DNA of 64,000 bases from positions 37,938,216-38,002,215 of the forward strand of contig OX388352.1 in assembly GCA_947579665.1 (NCBI GenBank), read 5' to 3'. This DNA is from Sympetrum striolatum (taxonomy: Eukaryota; Arthropoda; Insecta; Odonata; Libellulidae). The notes beneath the pieces are model-generated. The model saw only the letters and a list, made by a program, of their open reading frames with translations. It did no database searches and was not told the origin of the DNA. A program made the position numbers and the translations under genes. Below are positions 36,401-48,600 of the stretch, piece after piece (position 1 is the stretch's first letter; each line of letters opens with the position of its first letter).

Positions 36401-37190
36401 GATCATTAAGAATTTATTTTATGCCTTCCCGATAACGTGGAAACGTAAAATCCGGTATGTGAATAGAAAACATAAATATATTTCATGTACGCTGACTATT
36501 GTTAACCTAATGACCCTTGCTTCGATGCAAAAGCACCATTTTCATTCCTTTATTCATTTCAGATGGGTAAACGGAATCTTATTTTAGGATCTTCCCGGTT
36601 TCATATCGACTTCAAACTATGGCTTAAACGTAAGAGTTTAATTTTAAAGTTTTATTCTTACCAAACCGTTACATGTATTCGCGTCTTTTGAAAAGTCCTG
36701 GGTTTGATATATTTTTTTACGTACCATTTGGAATTTATATAAAGCATTTAAATTTTTTTAATGATTCATTTAACGAGAAGGTGGAAGTGCGTCATTGGTT
36801 CCTCAATATTCCATAGCACCAGTTGCATATGATTAAGAGCAAATTTGATTTTAAGTAGAGGATATTGGCATCAAGGCATCAACCGAGGGAATGGGATTAG
36901 CATTTATTGCTTGATACGAAAATAAGATTCTGTAGTATTAATGTGTGCGCTGTTTTTGCTAACTCAACTCTCATAAATGTACGCATATTATCTTCCTCAT
37001 ACTAGTTAAGAGCTATTTTCGCCAGAAACAGTAAAATTGAGAGGAAAATACACGTTCTAGCAACAGGGTACCGATGCATAACGTAAGTTATTTTATAGTA
37101 GCGATTTAACTTTTTTAAATAATACTATGTATTTCAATGAGAAATTAAAGATATTAGCGAACGCATGGCGAACCAAAGAAAATGTATTAG
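33470..37190. other. inter-unit AT-rich stretch
   Basis: No gene recognised. At 36,110-36,200 and 36,340-36,420 there is a diverged direct repeat containing GGGTTTGATGCC and GAGTTCGACGCC, both close to a tRNA B box, so SINE fragments are likely. The frame at 35,920-36,192 has no recognised domain. Confidence 0.4.
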
Positions 37191-38897
37191 GTACTTTAAA
37201 ATTAGTTTTCGTCAGCAGAAATAGGGGACTTTGGACGAATGTATATTAAGATGTATTTGAATAGAATATTCCAATAACGTAGAAAAATGCTCATTATGGG
37301 GACTGGGAAAAGGATCGGAAGACTGGAGAAGCCAGTCATATGTTCTTCAAGGTCGCGATCTTGTTACGCGGATTGCATGTGACCAAGGAGCCAATATGCC
37401 TTGAACCTGCTTATTACGTAGAGAAAAGTTATAGCTGGTACATTTACAGCAATTACCATCAGTTAACCAGACCTAGTGTATCGCAAGACGTTTTTAAACA
37501 CATTTTACAATACATTTAGCTAGGATTCGTTTTTTTTAGCACTGTAGAATATGATAGGGAGTTTTTCATTTTTTCTTCTTTCTTATCATTTTTGATTAGA
37601 AATGTGATCTATAATTTTCATCAGTGAATTGTACACACTAATAAATTCATAGTCGCTTTTTAGAAGCCATACGGCATTAAAAATATATGGATTGCTTATA
37701 AATGTAAAATATAAAATTGATTCATCATCGTTGACAACGGTTTAAAAAAATCCTCCACGGTCCATCGTTCTTCCAAGTTTAAAAAACCACATTATTTTTC
37801 TGAATATTGTATTTTAAAACATATCTGGCAAACATTGCGCTGTGAGTGGTCATGCATTTGCAGTTGCGTTTATAAGTAGTAGAGATTGACGTATCTTTCT
37901 CCAAACCAAGAATGTTTCTCTTGAAGAAGCTAATTGAAATTAGATACGTAATATACAAGGGAAAAGGCTCTATAAATCTTGTTTGCAGTTACAACAAAAT
38001 ATATGAAATTTTTCTGCTCTGTGATAAGAAATATCATTTTTTTAGTTGTTAAATGTGCTTCGACAGGTTAGGACACTTCGCACATAGGCTCATACTATTA
38101 TATGAAATATTTTATATTTTCATTAATAAGATATGAATTTTACCGACGCATTTTGAGCCCGTTGTAAATTGTGAGCTGCTTTACCGGACAAGTCATGAAT
38201 GATCGTCTCCATAATCCAAGTGAAGAATTATCAATCAATCCAAGAGTACAATTTTAAAGGTGAGGAACAGAATATTACGTAATCGCTTGTTACACATAAG
38301 GGAATATTATACCATATCGCAGGTGTACGTGAAATGCTAATTCATCGTAAGAGCTTCGCTTTTATGAACTCCAAATCGATCCAAGCGATTTATTTATTGG
38401 TATAAGTTGTTTTTTCATGGGTACAAATGTATTTGTAAGTCATCATAACAAAGATGGTATTTCCCATACTTTAAATTCGTGCAATCATGCATGCAAGGTG
38501 GGATTAATAAGGTACTTTAAATCGATTCATAAAGAAGGCCGCGATATAAATTCAACCAAACAGTTGATGCTTCATTCTTCACAGCAATATTGTATCGTTC
38601 ATGAATATTAATAGGATTGACTTTAATCCGTTCATACATTATCAAATTGAGAAATGATATCCATAAGATTGTGGAATAGAGTTACAAAAACTCCATCTAC
38701 GTCTGTAAGAGGAAGAAATCACGGCGTCTAAAACAAACAATCACATAATAAAAGCTTAGGGATTAAATTATATAGCTTTAATTAATAACAACAATTATAA
38801 CGTTAGAATATAATGACCAGTAGTACTTAATTGAATGATAAAAGATAAAATCTGACTATATCCACAGAAAAGATATTTATTAAAAAATTAAAATTGC

Positions 38898-39070
38898 GAC
38901 CGGTTTCGAGGAAGCTTCCTCATATTCATGCAACCGGTAGGAGTGCAAGACAATATGTTTACAAGCAAAGAGGTTGGAGAGGGAGGCAAACGAGGTGGGC
39001 TAAGGGAGGAAGGGGTTGGGTAAGGAATTTCTAAAGGAAAAGGTAGGGGGAGGGGGAAGGCGTGGGAGAA
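38898..39070. repeat. GACCGGTTTCG palindrome plus G-rich tract
   Basis: GACCGGTTTCG (38,898-38,908) runs into the palindrome GAGGAAGCTTCCTC (38,908-38,921). CAACCGGT follows at about 38,931 and a purine tract with several GGG runs covers 38,970-39,070. The first motif is shared with 22,384. The G-rich tract resembles that at 13,860-14,400 in composition. Confidence 0.5.
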
Positions 39071-39151
39071 TGGAATTGATAACAATATGCCTTTTATCTT
39101 CGAAAATTTACTCGTTAGAAAGATTCATTTTGAACTGAAGGTTGGAATGTA

Positions 39152-40785
39152 GGGTAGACTGCGGCTAAGCAGATCCTGGGGGTGAACGGATCTTGCTAAG
39201 GTAATAGCACTTCTCCAATCCGAGAATACATATCTTACGTATTGCTGGGTTCAAGTTTGAGAAAGTCATCTATAGGTGCGTATATGAACTACACAGACAA
39301 GTCGCTAGAAGTCTTGCGCTCACGTCAGTGGCCATTCCGGGAAGAGTCGCCAAACGGTAAGTACGTGTTTTTATCGTCAATGTATTTTTTGTGAATAACG
39401 TCAAAGGAATTTTCTGCTCAGCGTACGTTATAGTTCTATTTTTTTGCAATATAATGAATTAGTAGCTGTTTAACAATGATATACTAATTAGTGTTCAATC
39501 ATTAAGTATTGAGTAATTTTTTAAATGATTTTTGTAATTGACTTTTGCTATTCGGGGCTAAGCGGATCACGAAAAAGGGGGCTAAACGGATCATAACCTT
39601 AAATGTTACTTATGTTTTTATCTTTAGCATTGATTAATTATTCTTATTCCCGGCATATGTAGTTAGAAATAGCCATGGAAGAGGTTGTGTAGAAAGCCAA
39701 ATCTAAAGCTATAACTCTGTTTGAAGCTGCCGTACACTACCTTACACATCATTTCAAAAAAGAGTTTCCTCTCTTACTGGTATAGTCCAAGTCAGGGGGG
39801 GTTAAAACAGTAATGGATATCGAATCTGTAAAATATTTGAAGTTATAATATTACAGTTTTTTTTGGAGCTGGTTCCCCCTGTGCAGTCCACTGTTTGGAC
39901 TCTATTTTTGTTTCGGGCGCATAATGGTGTGTCCAAGTTTCACCAACAGTAATTAATCGGAGCCAAAACTCGGATTTATTGCGCCTAAACTGCGCCAACA
40001 GAGTGTTGGAAATGTTCATTCGAACACGTTTTTGGTCTAACGTGTGCAAACGCGGCACCCAACGCGCGAACAGCTTTCTCATGCCTAAATGTTAATTTAA
40101 TATGTGACAAACACGTTCTTTTGACATATTCATATCCTCTGGTATCTCTCTCACTTTAATTCGGCGGTCGTTTGGCACCATTTGGTGAACTTTGGTGATG
40201 TTTTCGTCGGTATTTGCAGTTTGGACGTCCCGAACGTTCATCGTCTCCCAAGCTCTTACGGCCACGTTTAAATTCAGCTGACCAAATTTTTACTGTGGTA
40301 AATGATGGTGCAGAGTACCAATACACAGAATCCAACTCATCTTTGATTTGCGTAGGCTTATTGCCTTTCAAAAACAAATATTTAATGACAGCTCGATACT
40401 TTATTTTGTCTATTTTTACAAAAACACTCACATCAACTCACTCAAACGACTGTTACATAACAACTGCGCGTCCAAAATAGCTGAAACTTTGGTGAGTAAC
40501 TTTCAACAGATGAACAACGAAATTCACCAGCTTTTATTTATGAGTTTTGCCATCTTCACGTTGAGGTCGGAAACTTTTCAGACCACCTCGTACGAACCAT
40601 AATGGACGGTTGATGGTTAATTGCAATTTTTGTGAGAATTTTCACAGCCATACATATGTAACGTTCCTCATTCGTTTTATGAAGAGTTGGCATGTATTTT
40701 AAACGAGTTTAGAGAAATATACCCCCAATATTTTTTGCAATGAGAAGTAAACGGCGGAGTGATCCGTTTAGCCTCGGTGTACCCT
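39152..40785. mobile_element. DNA transposon remnant with 25-bp terminal inverted repeats
   Basis: The left end (39,152-39,176, starting AGGGTAGAC) and right end (40,761-40,785, ending GTACCCT) are inverted repeats matching at 20 of 25 positions, both containing GGCTAA and GATC. Further direct copies of GGGCTAARCGGATCA lie at 39,557 and 39,580. A frame from ATG 39,284 (NYTDKSLEVLRSRQ) faintly resembles a pipsqueak-type helix-turn-helix, and one from 39,675 is broken by an early TAG. A mariner relic sits inside. I infer a decayed, possibly pogo-related element. Confidence 0.5.
39846..40431 (-). pseudogene. mariner transposase fragment
   Basis: The minus strand gives mariner-type transposase text in three segments joined across frame breaks. 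First is the N-terminal helix-turn-helix (40,431 downward; IKYLFLKGNKPTQIKDEL, SGRPN). Next is the linker and second helix region with DRRIKVREIPEDM and SKERVCHIL. Last is the start of the catalytic domain (KLFARWVPRLHTLDQKRVR, then GETWTHHYAPETKIESKQW). The first catalytic residue, normally Asp in the DETW motif, is Gly here (codon 39,942-39,944). The last third, with the other two acidic residues, is missing, and no mariner terminal repeats were seen. Dead. Confidence 0.9.
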
Positions 40786-40865
40786 TTTTGTAGTTGCTCA
40801 TGAAGGTCAAGTCTCTTAACTTTGCGCTCCACATTTAGGATAATGGGGGAAAAGGTAGAATTGTG

Positions 40866-43121
40866 GCTGCAATCACTAAGGTGTATGTCGAAATTTGTAT
40901 TTACAGATTTTTTTTAAATGAAGTTTTATGTTCAATAACAATGCTCTCCCAGTCTGACCAATGTAACATTTATCACAGTCACTGCAATCCAGTCTATATA
41001 TACCTGAATTATTCTTCTTTATGTTTGTTTCATCACGGCCATTACAACGGCGAGAGCGGAGATTTGATCTGTTATAAAAAGCTGGTAGAAAATTGTCAGA
41101 TGGGAAGATTTTTGCAATATTGTAACTAATAATACTCACATATTTTAATCTAAAAATTGACGAGGAATATTCAATTGAAAGGTGGTGGAATAAATTTGTT
41201 GGATGGCTAGTTTCCTCCTTTTTTATGCAATAAATGATTAACCTTACTTTCTTGGAAGCCGTTCTTTTTAGCGATTAAATAGATTATATTTACTTCTTGT
41301 CTGAAATTTTGAGGGGACAGAGGGTTATGGAAAAGGCGATGAATGAAGGAATTAAAGAAAGCCTGTTTGTGGGAAAGGGGGTGTTGGATATGAGGGGTAT
41401 GATGTGATACGTATAGGTCGGCTTCCTGTAGATCGCAAACGATGATTCGTAGTCAATTAAAGACATACTTACATCAAGGAAATTTGAGGAATGATTGTTT
41501 TCAAGTTCATGGGTGAAGCTAAGGGAAGGATGTGGGGAGTTTAGAATGGAGAGGAAATGGAGGAGTTGGCGGTTAGTACCTTTCCATAAACAGAGAATGT
41601 CGTCAACATAACGGTGCCATGAAACAATGTTTTCAAGGTAAATACATTGAGAATTGAACATCCTACATTCTATCTCGCTCATAAAAATGTCAGCTGGCAG
41701 TGGGGAGAGAGCACCCCATGGCAAGGCCTTATTAGTTCTGCTTATAAAATTTACCATAAAATACAAAGCTCTTTTGATTTACACATACATCCATGAGAAT
41801 AAGGAGACCATTCACGTGGTCCACACTCCAATTGTTCTTAAAAAGCATGATCTTTACAAAACACAAGGTTTATTCGCCGGCGCAATGATGAATAGGTCTT
41901 TCAAATCAAAAGATACCAACTTGCAGTTGGGTGGTAATTTCTTGGATTTAAGGACGGAACAAAGCTCAATTGAGTTTTTAACTCTGTATTTTGGTTTAAA
42001 TATACCGAGGCTAAGGAGGATATTTTTCAGTTTCCATGAGAGGTTATGAGAGGTAAAGGAGACAATTGAAATAAGGGTTCTAATAGGTATGTCCACTTTG
42101 TGAACTTTTTGCAAGCCAAACAGTTTGGGAATTTGGGGATGCATCACAATCACACGGTATTTGCTGTTGTCGTCTAACAAATTAGAAACTGAAACTGATT
42201 TCTTCACTAGGGCTTGGTATCGGGGTGCAGCGTCACTTGGTAATTCACTGATGTCGTTGTTTGTTAAAAAATCACAGCACTTCCTCACATAATCTGCTTT
42301 TTCAAGAATAACTACGCAATTACCATTATCAGCTTTGCTGATAATTAAGGATTTGCCTTGAATGGTTTTCTTGATATTCCTAAGCGTCCGTAAGTTAGAC
42401 AGTTCACTAAAAGTGGGACGAGGGAGGGTGGATAAATGAGAAGATAAAATTTCGCCACACTTATTTTTAACGGAAGGAAGGCTGGAAGCGACAATTTCAA
42501 TCGATGGCGATATCCACAAAGTCGGAAGATGATTTCGGGAGTGGGGGATTGAATTTCAAACCTTTATTCAAAACATTGATTTCACTTTCATGGAATAAGT
42601 GACTTGAAAGATAAAGAATTCTGTCATGAAAATGATGGGGTACTGTATAAAAATGATGGTAAGATTTCTAACTACTTTCTGTTATTTATGAGAGAGATTA
42701 AAAGCTTACTATTAAGCACACCCCTATTCTTTACGGTAATGGATTCAGTTAGTTGTCTGATTTAATCTTCAAGAAGGCACCAATCCACGTGATGTAGGGC
42801 GAAATAGAGTTCAGATCTTAGGAGAAACAGATAGTAAAATATATTGTTACGCACTGCATACCAATGGCGCAGCTCGTCCTTGATCCATCTGATTTTTGCT
42901 TAGTAGATGACCCTCTTCGCTGCTGGAGAAAAGTCCTTGCTTCTAATCGACATGTAATTTGGGGAGATACCAAGTGTAAGGCACCTTCTGTTAGAGTAAA
43001 TCTTCAGGGAGAGGAGTCTCTGCTTGACAAAATGCTTCCGATAAAGTCTCGCCTGTATTGCCGTATCAGCACTCCGAATAAAATCAATGACTTCCGGCGA
43101 TATCTGGTGGAACTTATTCAT
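40866..43121 (-). mobile_element. near full-length but broken Penelope-like element
   Basis: Read on the minus strand from 43,121, the coding text passes in order through: an N-terminal region (FIRSADTAIQARLYRKHF; then, after a stop, IRWIKDELRHWYAVRNN and LHHVDWCLLED); SSHLFHESEINVLNKGL; the reverse transcriptase with SKADNGNCVVIL, IPKLFGLQKVHK and the catalytic YVDD (41,599-41,610); and a C-terminal GIY-YIG endonuclease with SGIY (40,996 region) and CYIGQTGR (YIG at 40,957-40,965). Reverse transcriptase joined to a C-terminal GIY-YIG is diagnostic of canonical Penelope-like elements. Several stops and frameshifts interrupt it, and the residues after GQTGR do not keep the usual catalytic Arg context. 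About 2.25 kb is close to a full single ORF. No flanking LTR-like repeats were identified. Confidence 0.9.
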
Positions 43122-44123
43122 TAGCAGTCATATAATATAATCATAGCAGTAGTACTTAATTTCCTGTAATTTTCATTCATTCAACGTAGTAATCGTAAGC
43201 CCACGAACCTGATAAATAGATTCGCAAAAATTTGCGTATGCAATGAACACTGCAAATGAGAAACAAATTTTTATAAAAAGAATTGCATTGATGCATTGAA
43301 AATAGTAAAAAAGTAAAAGCTGTATAAGTTGGTTATACATTTCTGGCAATAATACGCATATATAAATGATCGAGAGCAAAAGCAGCAATTAGGTAGTTTA
43401 AATATTCGTGAGGGATACGAGCATTTTAATGGGAGCTCCACGATTAATAAATCCACACCTTCAGATTCGTAATGACAGTGTGAGGTGTTTTAAATTGTAT
43501 GTACTGAAATACTTATAAGTATTAGGAGGCTAGGAGGCATATAACCTCGGTAACTAAAACTACCAATACAGACGTCCCTCATCAGAGAAAACGGAGAAAA
43601 AATTGATTTTTTTAGGTGTTCTGTGTATCTGTAACTTGTATTGCGTTTGTTTATTTTAATTTTAACGCTCTATAAAAATGAATGAAAATATTATTGAACC
43701 TTAATATGGACAAAAAATCTTTGTTAAGATATTTATATGCTTACATTCAATTGCTATTCTATTGAAATATTAATTAAAGTATAAAGTCAAACATTAAGAT
43801 ATTGGGATGTCAAATGCATTATGAATGAATAACCTTTTGAAGACAAAATGTCAAAGCAGTGGTTGCTTTTTTACAATTTCGTCACCGGATATTTCCTTGA
43901 TCTATGCATTTTTTGCTTGAAATAGGTGTTTGATCGAGGGATTGTAACATCTCGTTCAGTCTGCCCAAGCGGCTTTCTTTTCCCGGAGTGTAATGACTCC
44001 CATTGGTTTCATAAGTCGGCAAGGGTGAAGGGTATTAAAGGGTCGGTTAATATTGGTTGAACAGTTAAAATTGGTGAAAAGTAGATGGAAGAATTAGCGT
44101 GCTGAGATATGAGAGGCCACACT

Positions 44124-44177
44124 TCCGAACGTTCAGCGCGCGAGCCGGACGGCGCGGGGCCGCGGCGAGCGTCACGC
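44124..44177. other. isolated 54-bp CpG-dense patch
   Basis: A short run with CGCGCGAGCC, GACGGCGCGG and GGCCGCGGCGAGCG is very GC-rich and CpG-dense in a window that is otherwise strongly AT-rich. It lies immediately beside the interspersed repeat at 44,205-44,655. It matches no feature I recognise. Confidence 0.6.
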
Positions 44178-44204
44178 CTATACTCAAAAATGTTTTTCTT
44201 TCTT

Positions 44205-44655
44205 AAATGAAATATTACCCTCACCATTTTTTTTATTGTAGAAGAGGGTTGTATGTATAACATATAAAAAATGAGGAAAATCGATGATATAGCTACACCG
44301 TCAAAAATCGATTTTAAAATTTTAAATTGTTATAAACTATATTAAATTGTTTAAATATTATAAAACCTTCCTATGATTTTCTTTCCTAACACAAGACCTT
44401 TAAATAAAGATAAATTGTGTATTTTTAACTTCTATATTACCGGAGATATGGCTTCGAATGCGAAGGCACTTTTGTAAAATTTCAATTTTTAAACATTGCA
44501 ATATTTCGTAAACAATTGCGTTAATTACAAAACGGCTTGATATAAAAAATCATTTTTTTATCAAAGCAAAGCGATCTGCCAAATTTGGTCAAAATAGGTT
44601 ACCTCAAGGGTCAATTTTGCCGATTTCCTTGTCGAATTGGCGTGGAATGACCCTT
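44205..44655 (-). repeat. interspersed repeat, copy 1 (inverted to 59,822)
   Basis: The segment is the reverse complement of 59,822-60,272 with high similarity over about 450 bases. Landmarks are CGTGGAATGACCC at its right end, CCTTCGCATTCGAAGC-type sequence in the middle, and ACCGTCAAAAATCGATTT toward its left. No coding capacity was seen. It lies upstream of gene 3. Confidence 0.85.
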
Positions 44656-44949
44656 ATCATATTTCATTACTTACCTCATGAAATCTTAATTAACATAATT
44701 GTTAACAGATAAATGCCATAAAAATTTAAGTGGCTGTTTCAAGTTCCTCTTCCATGAGATTAGATCATTTAGTCAAAGGATACTATATCATTGTCAATGC
44801 ATGATTTCTAAAATTTTACAAAATTAAATACATGAATTAAACTCCTATAATCGATAAAAAACTTTAATAATTCTTAAATTAATATATGTTATACGCTTAC
44901 TCTAAGGGAGAAAGGTTCTACAGTTTACTTTTCGATCACTTGAATATCA

Positions 44950-45360
44950 GACGTATTTACTCGCTTATACTTTCAATGTCACACCATTATTGCTCACGCT
45001 TTTATAGATAACAGAATGACATCATATGTATATGAATACAAGTAAGACATGGCCAGAAAACCATTAGTTCTAGATTGCATAATAACGACCGTGACTTTCG
45101 ATAGAGCATGAACCCGTTCTTTGAAATTTTCTTTTCTTGAATGTTTTGAAACACCCCTCTCTCCAACACGCTCTAACAGTGCATGCTTGTATATAATTCT
45201 TGGAAATACTCCCCTACCACGAGCTTACAATATGACGCGTATACGAAATTACCTGATAGCCAATTATGACGCTTTTATAAGTAGTAGTTATTGAAAGGGA
45301 AAATATATTTCAGAAGCTTGGAAGTAAGAACAGAGAATAGTGTTTGTAGCTAGAAAGTGG
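44950..45360 (+). promoter_or_regulatory. promoter-proximal block of gene 3
   Basis: This is the unit 3 version of the block conserved in units 1, 2 and 4 (ATTCTTGGAAA at 45,197; ATGACGCGTATACGAAATTA at about 45,233). A TATA-like TTTTATAAG lies at 45,273-45,281, about 80-90 bases before the first ATG-bearing exon. The other units show no equally good TATA match at this point. Confidence 0.4.
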
Positions 45361-45660
45361 ATGCTCACAAGTTTGTTCAAGGTACGTTTCACATTTTCCT
45401 GCTGTATTAATATATCTATATTTGTGCAATTAGGGAATACGATATGTTTTGAACCATCGTTTCTTAAATGCTTATGTTTATTTCAGATTCAGTGTTTTAA
45501 GATAGAGTGGACGTTCTCAAGATGATGTTCAAGGTACGCTTACCAGATCTATCTGTATGCTATTTTGCAAATCCATATGTGTGTACAGATAAGGAATATA
45601 ACATAGCTTCAGTCATTATATCTTTATTGATTATGTTTATTTCAGATGAAGTTGCTACCC
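45345..45660 (+). repeat. tandem duplication of first exon and intron 1 of gene 3
   Basis: 45,345-45,486 and 45,510-45,645 are diverged copies. Each has a TGGA(T/C)G...TTCAAG|GTACG exon end, an intron with GGAATA...ACATA/GATATG, and TTATGTTTATTTCAG. The first copy offers ATG at 45,361 (7 codons to the donor at 45,381), the second ATG at 45,522 (4 codons to the donor at 45,533). Splicing exon 1a to 1b would hit a stop, so they would have to act as alternatives. Confidence 0.7.
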
Positions 45661-48600
45661 CTCTTGGGTTTACTTTCCGCATTATTGGCCACGGATGCAA
45701 CTGCAGAATCCAGTAAGGATTAGTTATGAGGATATATTTTCATATTTCCAGAAAATATTGCCAATAAAAAATTATATTATTTACAAATATTGTTTCCTTT
45801 TCAGCAAAATCTAAGTACTCACTGCATATCCATAAGAAGCCGTACGGTAAGCTGATGGATTTCTCCTTCGAGATTAAGGACATCGTTCAAGCTGAGAAGG
45901 AAATATGTAAGCAAAATAACCACACCTACGAATGCTGTTTTAACATCACAGCCAAGAAGAGGAGAAATGTGCAGAAAACAGGTCAGTAATATACTGTTAA
46001 TGCATTCAAAAGAAGTCGTATCTCATCGACTTGATCGAGATATTTCCTCTCATCCATCTTAACCAAGTAAAAAAACATGTATGTTTATCATTACTTATTT
46101 CAGGCTGCATAATCTATCAATTTTCCCCTGAAGATGAAAACGTAATTCTGGATGTGACTCAGACAACCGGATCTGTGTTTTTAAAACCAAAACAATGTAA
46201 GTATTGCATACTTATTTTAATTTTAATTACTAATGCCTTATTCACTCTTTCAATTTTATATTTCAATAGAGAAAGAGATTCATCTAAAATTTTTAGAGCA
46301 TTGAATTTTCATGTATGTAAATAGACTAGTTAAGACAGCCTTGTACGAAATCTTTTTCGGTAACTGACTGCATGGAGCTCCTGTCAAAATCAATTGAATC
46401 ATTTTCAAGCAAGGAGTATGAACGGTGAATCTCAGGAACTTGGAAATGAAAAAAATTGTGATCTTTAATATTCTTCCTGCATTGATCAATGTCTAGATTG
46501 GATGGCAATAGATTTGTTGATAGACACACACTATTACTTAATTCGCGTTACAGTATATATCTCTATATATTACTCAAGTCCCACGTCTTACGTAATCTGA
46601 TCTATAATTTACAATCCTTGTCTTTCTCTGGGTCCTTTTCAGTCTACAAGTAATTTTATTATGCCTTGATGTTTGAAGATTCATAAGTTCAAAATAATAA
46701 ATGTTATGATTAGATTATTTCGTTTCGGTGAAAATCTACGATCTTCTTTTCTTGCTGAATCATCACAAAATATACCAGTAAAAATTAAAGACAAAAGAAA
46801 TGGTATTGAAATTCATTGAACTAATACTTCTCCCAAATACATAAAACCATAGGTAATGTTTTCTTTCCTAAAGGATTCATTAAACAATAGTAAGGGTAAC
46901 TCTCGCGTTTAAATATGAGTTAAAGGAATATTCAGCAAGTTGTGAGCACATTTCGACGTGTATTAAAAATAAACTTAATTGATACTTATTTTACCAAGTC
47001 AAATAATGAAGTGTTGACTATCTACTACTCATCTAGCATGGAGTGCCCGCATCCGAAATATATGTGGAAAAGCATTGAAGAAACTCAGCTTCATTAAAAG
47101 GAATAGTCCGTAGGAGCGAAGAAAAAGTTCGCGAGCAATGTTACTTAGCGTTAGTTAGGCCTCACCTTAAGTATTCATGTAGTGTATGGGACCCCACCGA
47201 GAAATGTCATATTCGGGATTTAGAAAAAGTACAACGAAAGGCGATACGATTTGTAAAGAATTGCCACAATAACATAGCGAGTGTTACTCAAATGTTACAG
47301 GACGCGGGATGGGAATCGTTAGAAGATAAAAGAAAAATTCAAAGGATAAATTTATTAAATAACTTCAGATAAATTACGTCCTCAGATGATGTAACCGATA
47401 TAATGCGACCCCTCTATTATATGGGCCACTCTGATACTGTCAGAAATATTAGGGAGAAATATGCTAGGACGAATCGTTTCAAAAGTTCATTTTTTTCTGC
47501 GAACTATACGCGAAAGCAACCGCTTGGGAAAATAGAGCCAAGGTACCTGCACCCCTTGCCAGACGCCGAAAGGCGGCTTGCAGGGTTCTTACATAGACAT
47601 ACTAAGAATTAAGCAATAAGATTTCCTTATGAAACGATAGCGTGAAACTCAGTTGGCCCAATTCGTCATGACAGTTTAATTCTGTCAAAAAGACAAGGCA
47701 AGTTGAAGTGGAATTTTTAGACGGCATTGAATATGTAGGCGTATGCATCCGAGAATAAGACAAGCACAATGATTTGCATCGAAGTATTCAGACTGCTAAG
47801 TTTATTTTACGCAGATACTTCAGACTGCAAGCTGGGAATCTTTAGAAGGGATAACATTCAAACCAAGGAATCATTTATTGAACGAATTCAAGGAAATTTC
47901 TTCCCATTATACGTGAGCTTGTTCTATCTAAAGCTTTCGTTCCAAACCTTTAGGGTCATAACGAAAAGATTGGTAGCAAATTCTATATAATATAGTTGTA
48001 CATATTGATCATTAATAATGGTTTTTAATCCGCGTGTTAAAATCACTTTAGGTATCGCAATCGGGTATGAACGTTCGATTGAAGAATTAATAATAGCTAA
48101 TCTATTACATTACAGGTGGTGTGAATAAAATAATGGAACATAGCATGAATCCATTCGGAAAAAAAGTTATATTCCTATTTGGAATTACCAAAACACTTCA
48201 TGATGAACCTCCGCAAATCTGCCACAGTATGAAAAGAACCATTAAATGCTGTTTTAGCATAACCTCTCCAGAGTATCATCTTTACAAGAAAGGAGGTGTG
48301 TATAAATTGAAATATTTCGATCACTCAATAATCATGGGGATTACGATATTTTTTAACATATTAGAACCTCAAATACTAATTGGTGATAAAAATATGGATT
48401 ATTTCAGGATGTTTAAAATTTCGCTTTCCTCAAAAAGAAGGGAATGGGATCGACATAAAAATGCATTGGAAAAGAAATTCTTCGAAAGGAAACCCTGAAT
48501 CTGGTAAGATGCACGATAACTTTTCAAATTTATTTCTAGGTTAACTAAAATTTTAATCAATGCTATTTTCTCTGAAGACTCGACTCAAGACTGAATTCAA

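Noticed and set aside
42864..43124. 86-codon plus-strand ORF
   Set aside because: The opposite strand reads as the N-terminal region of the Penelope-like element in line with the rest of that element, so the plus-strand frame is a shadow.
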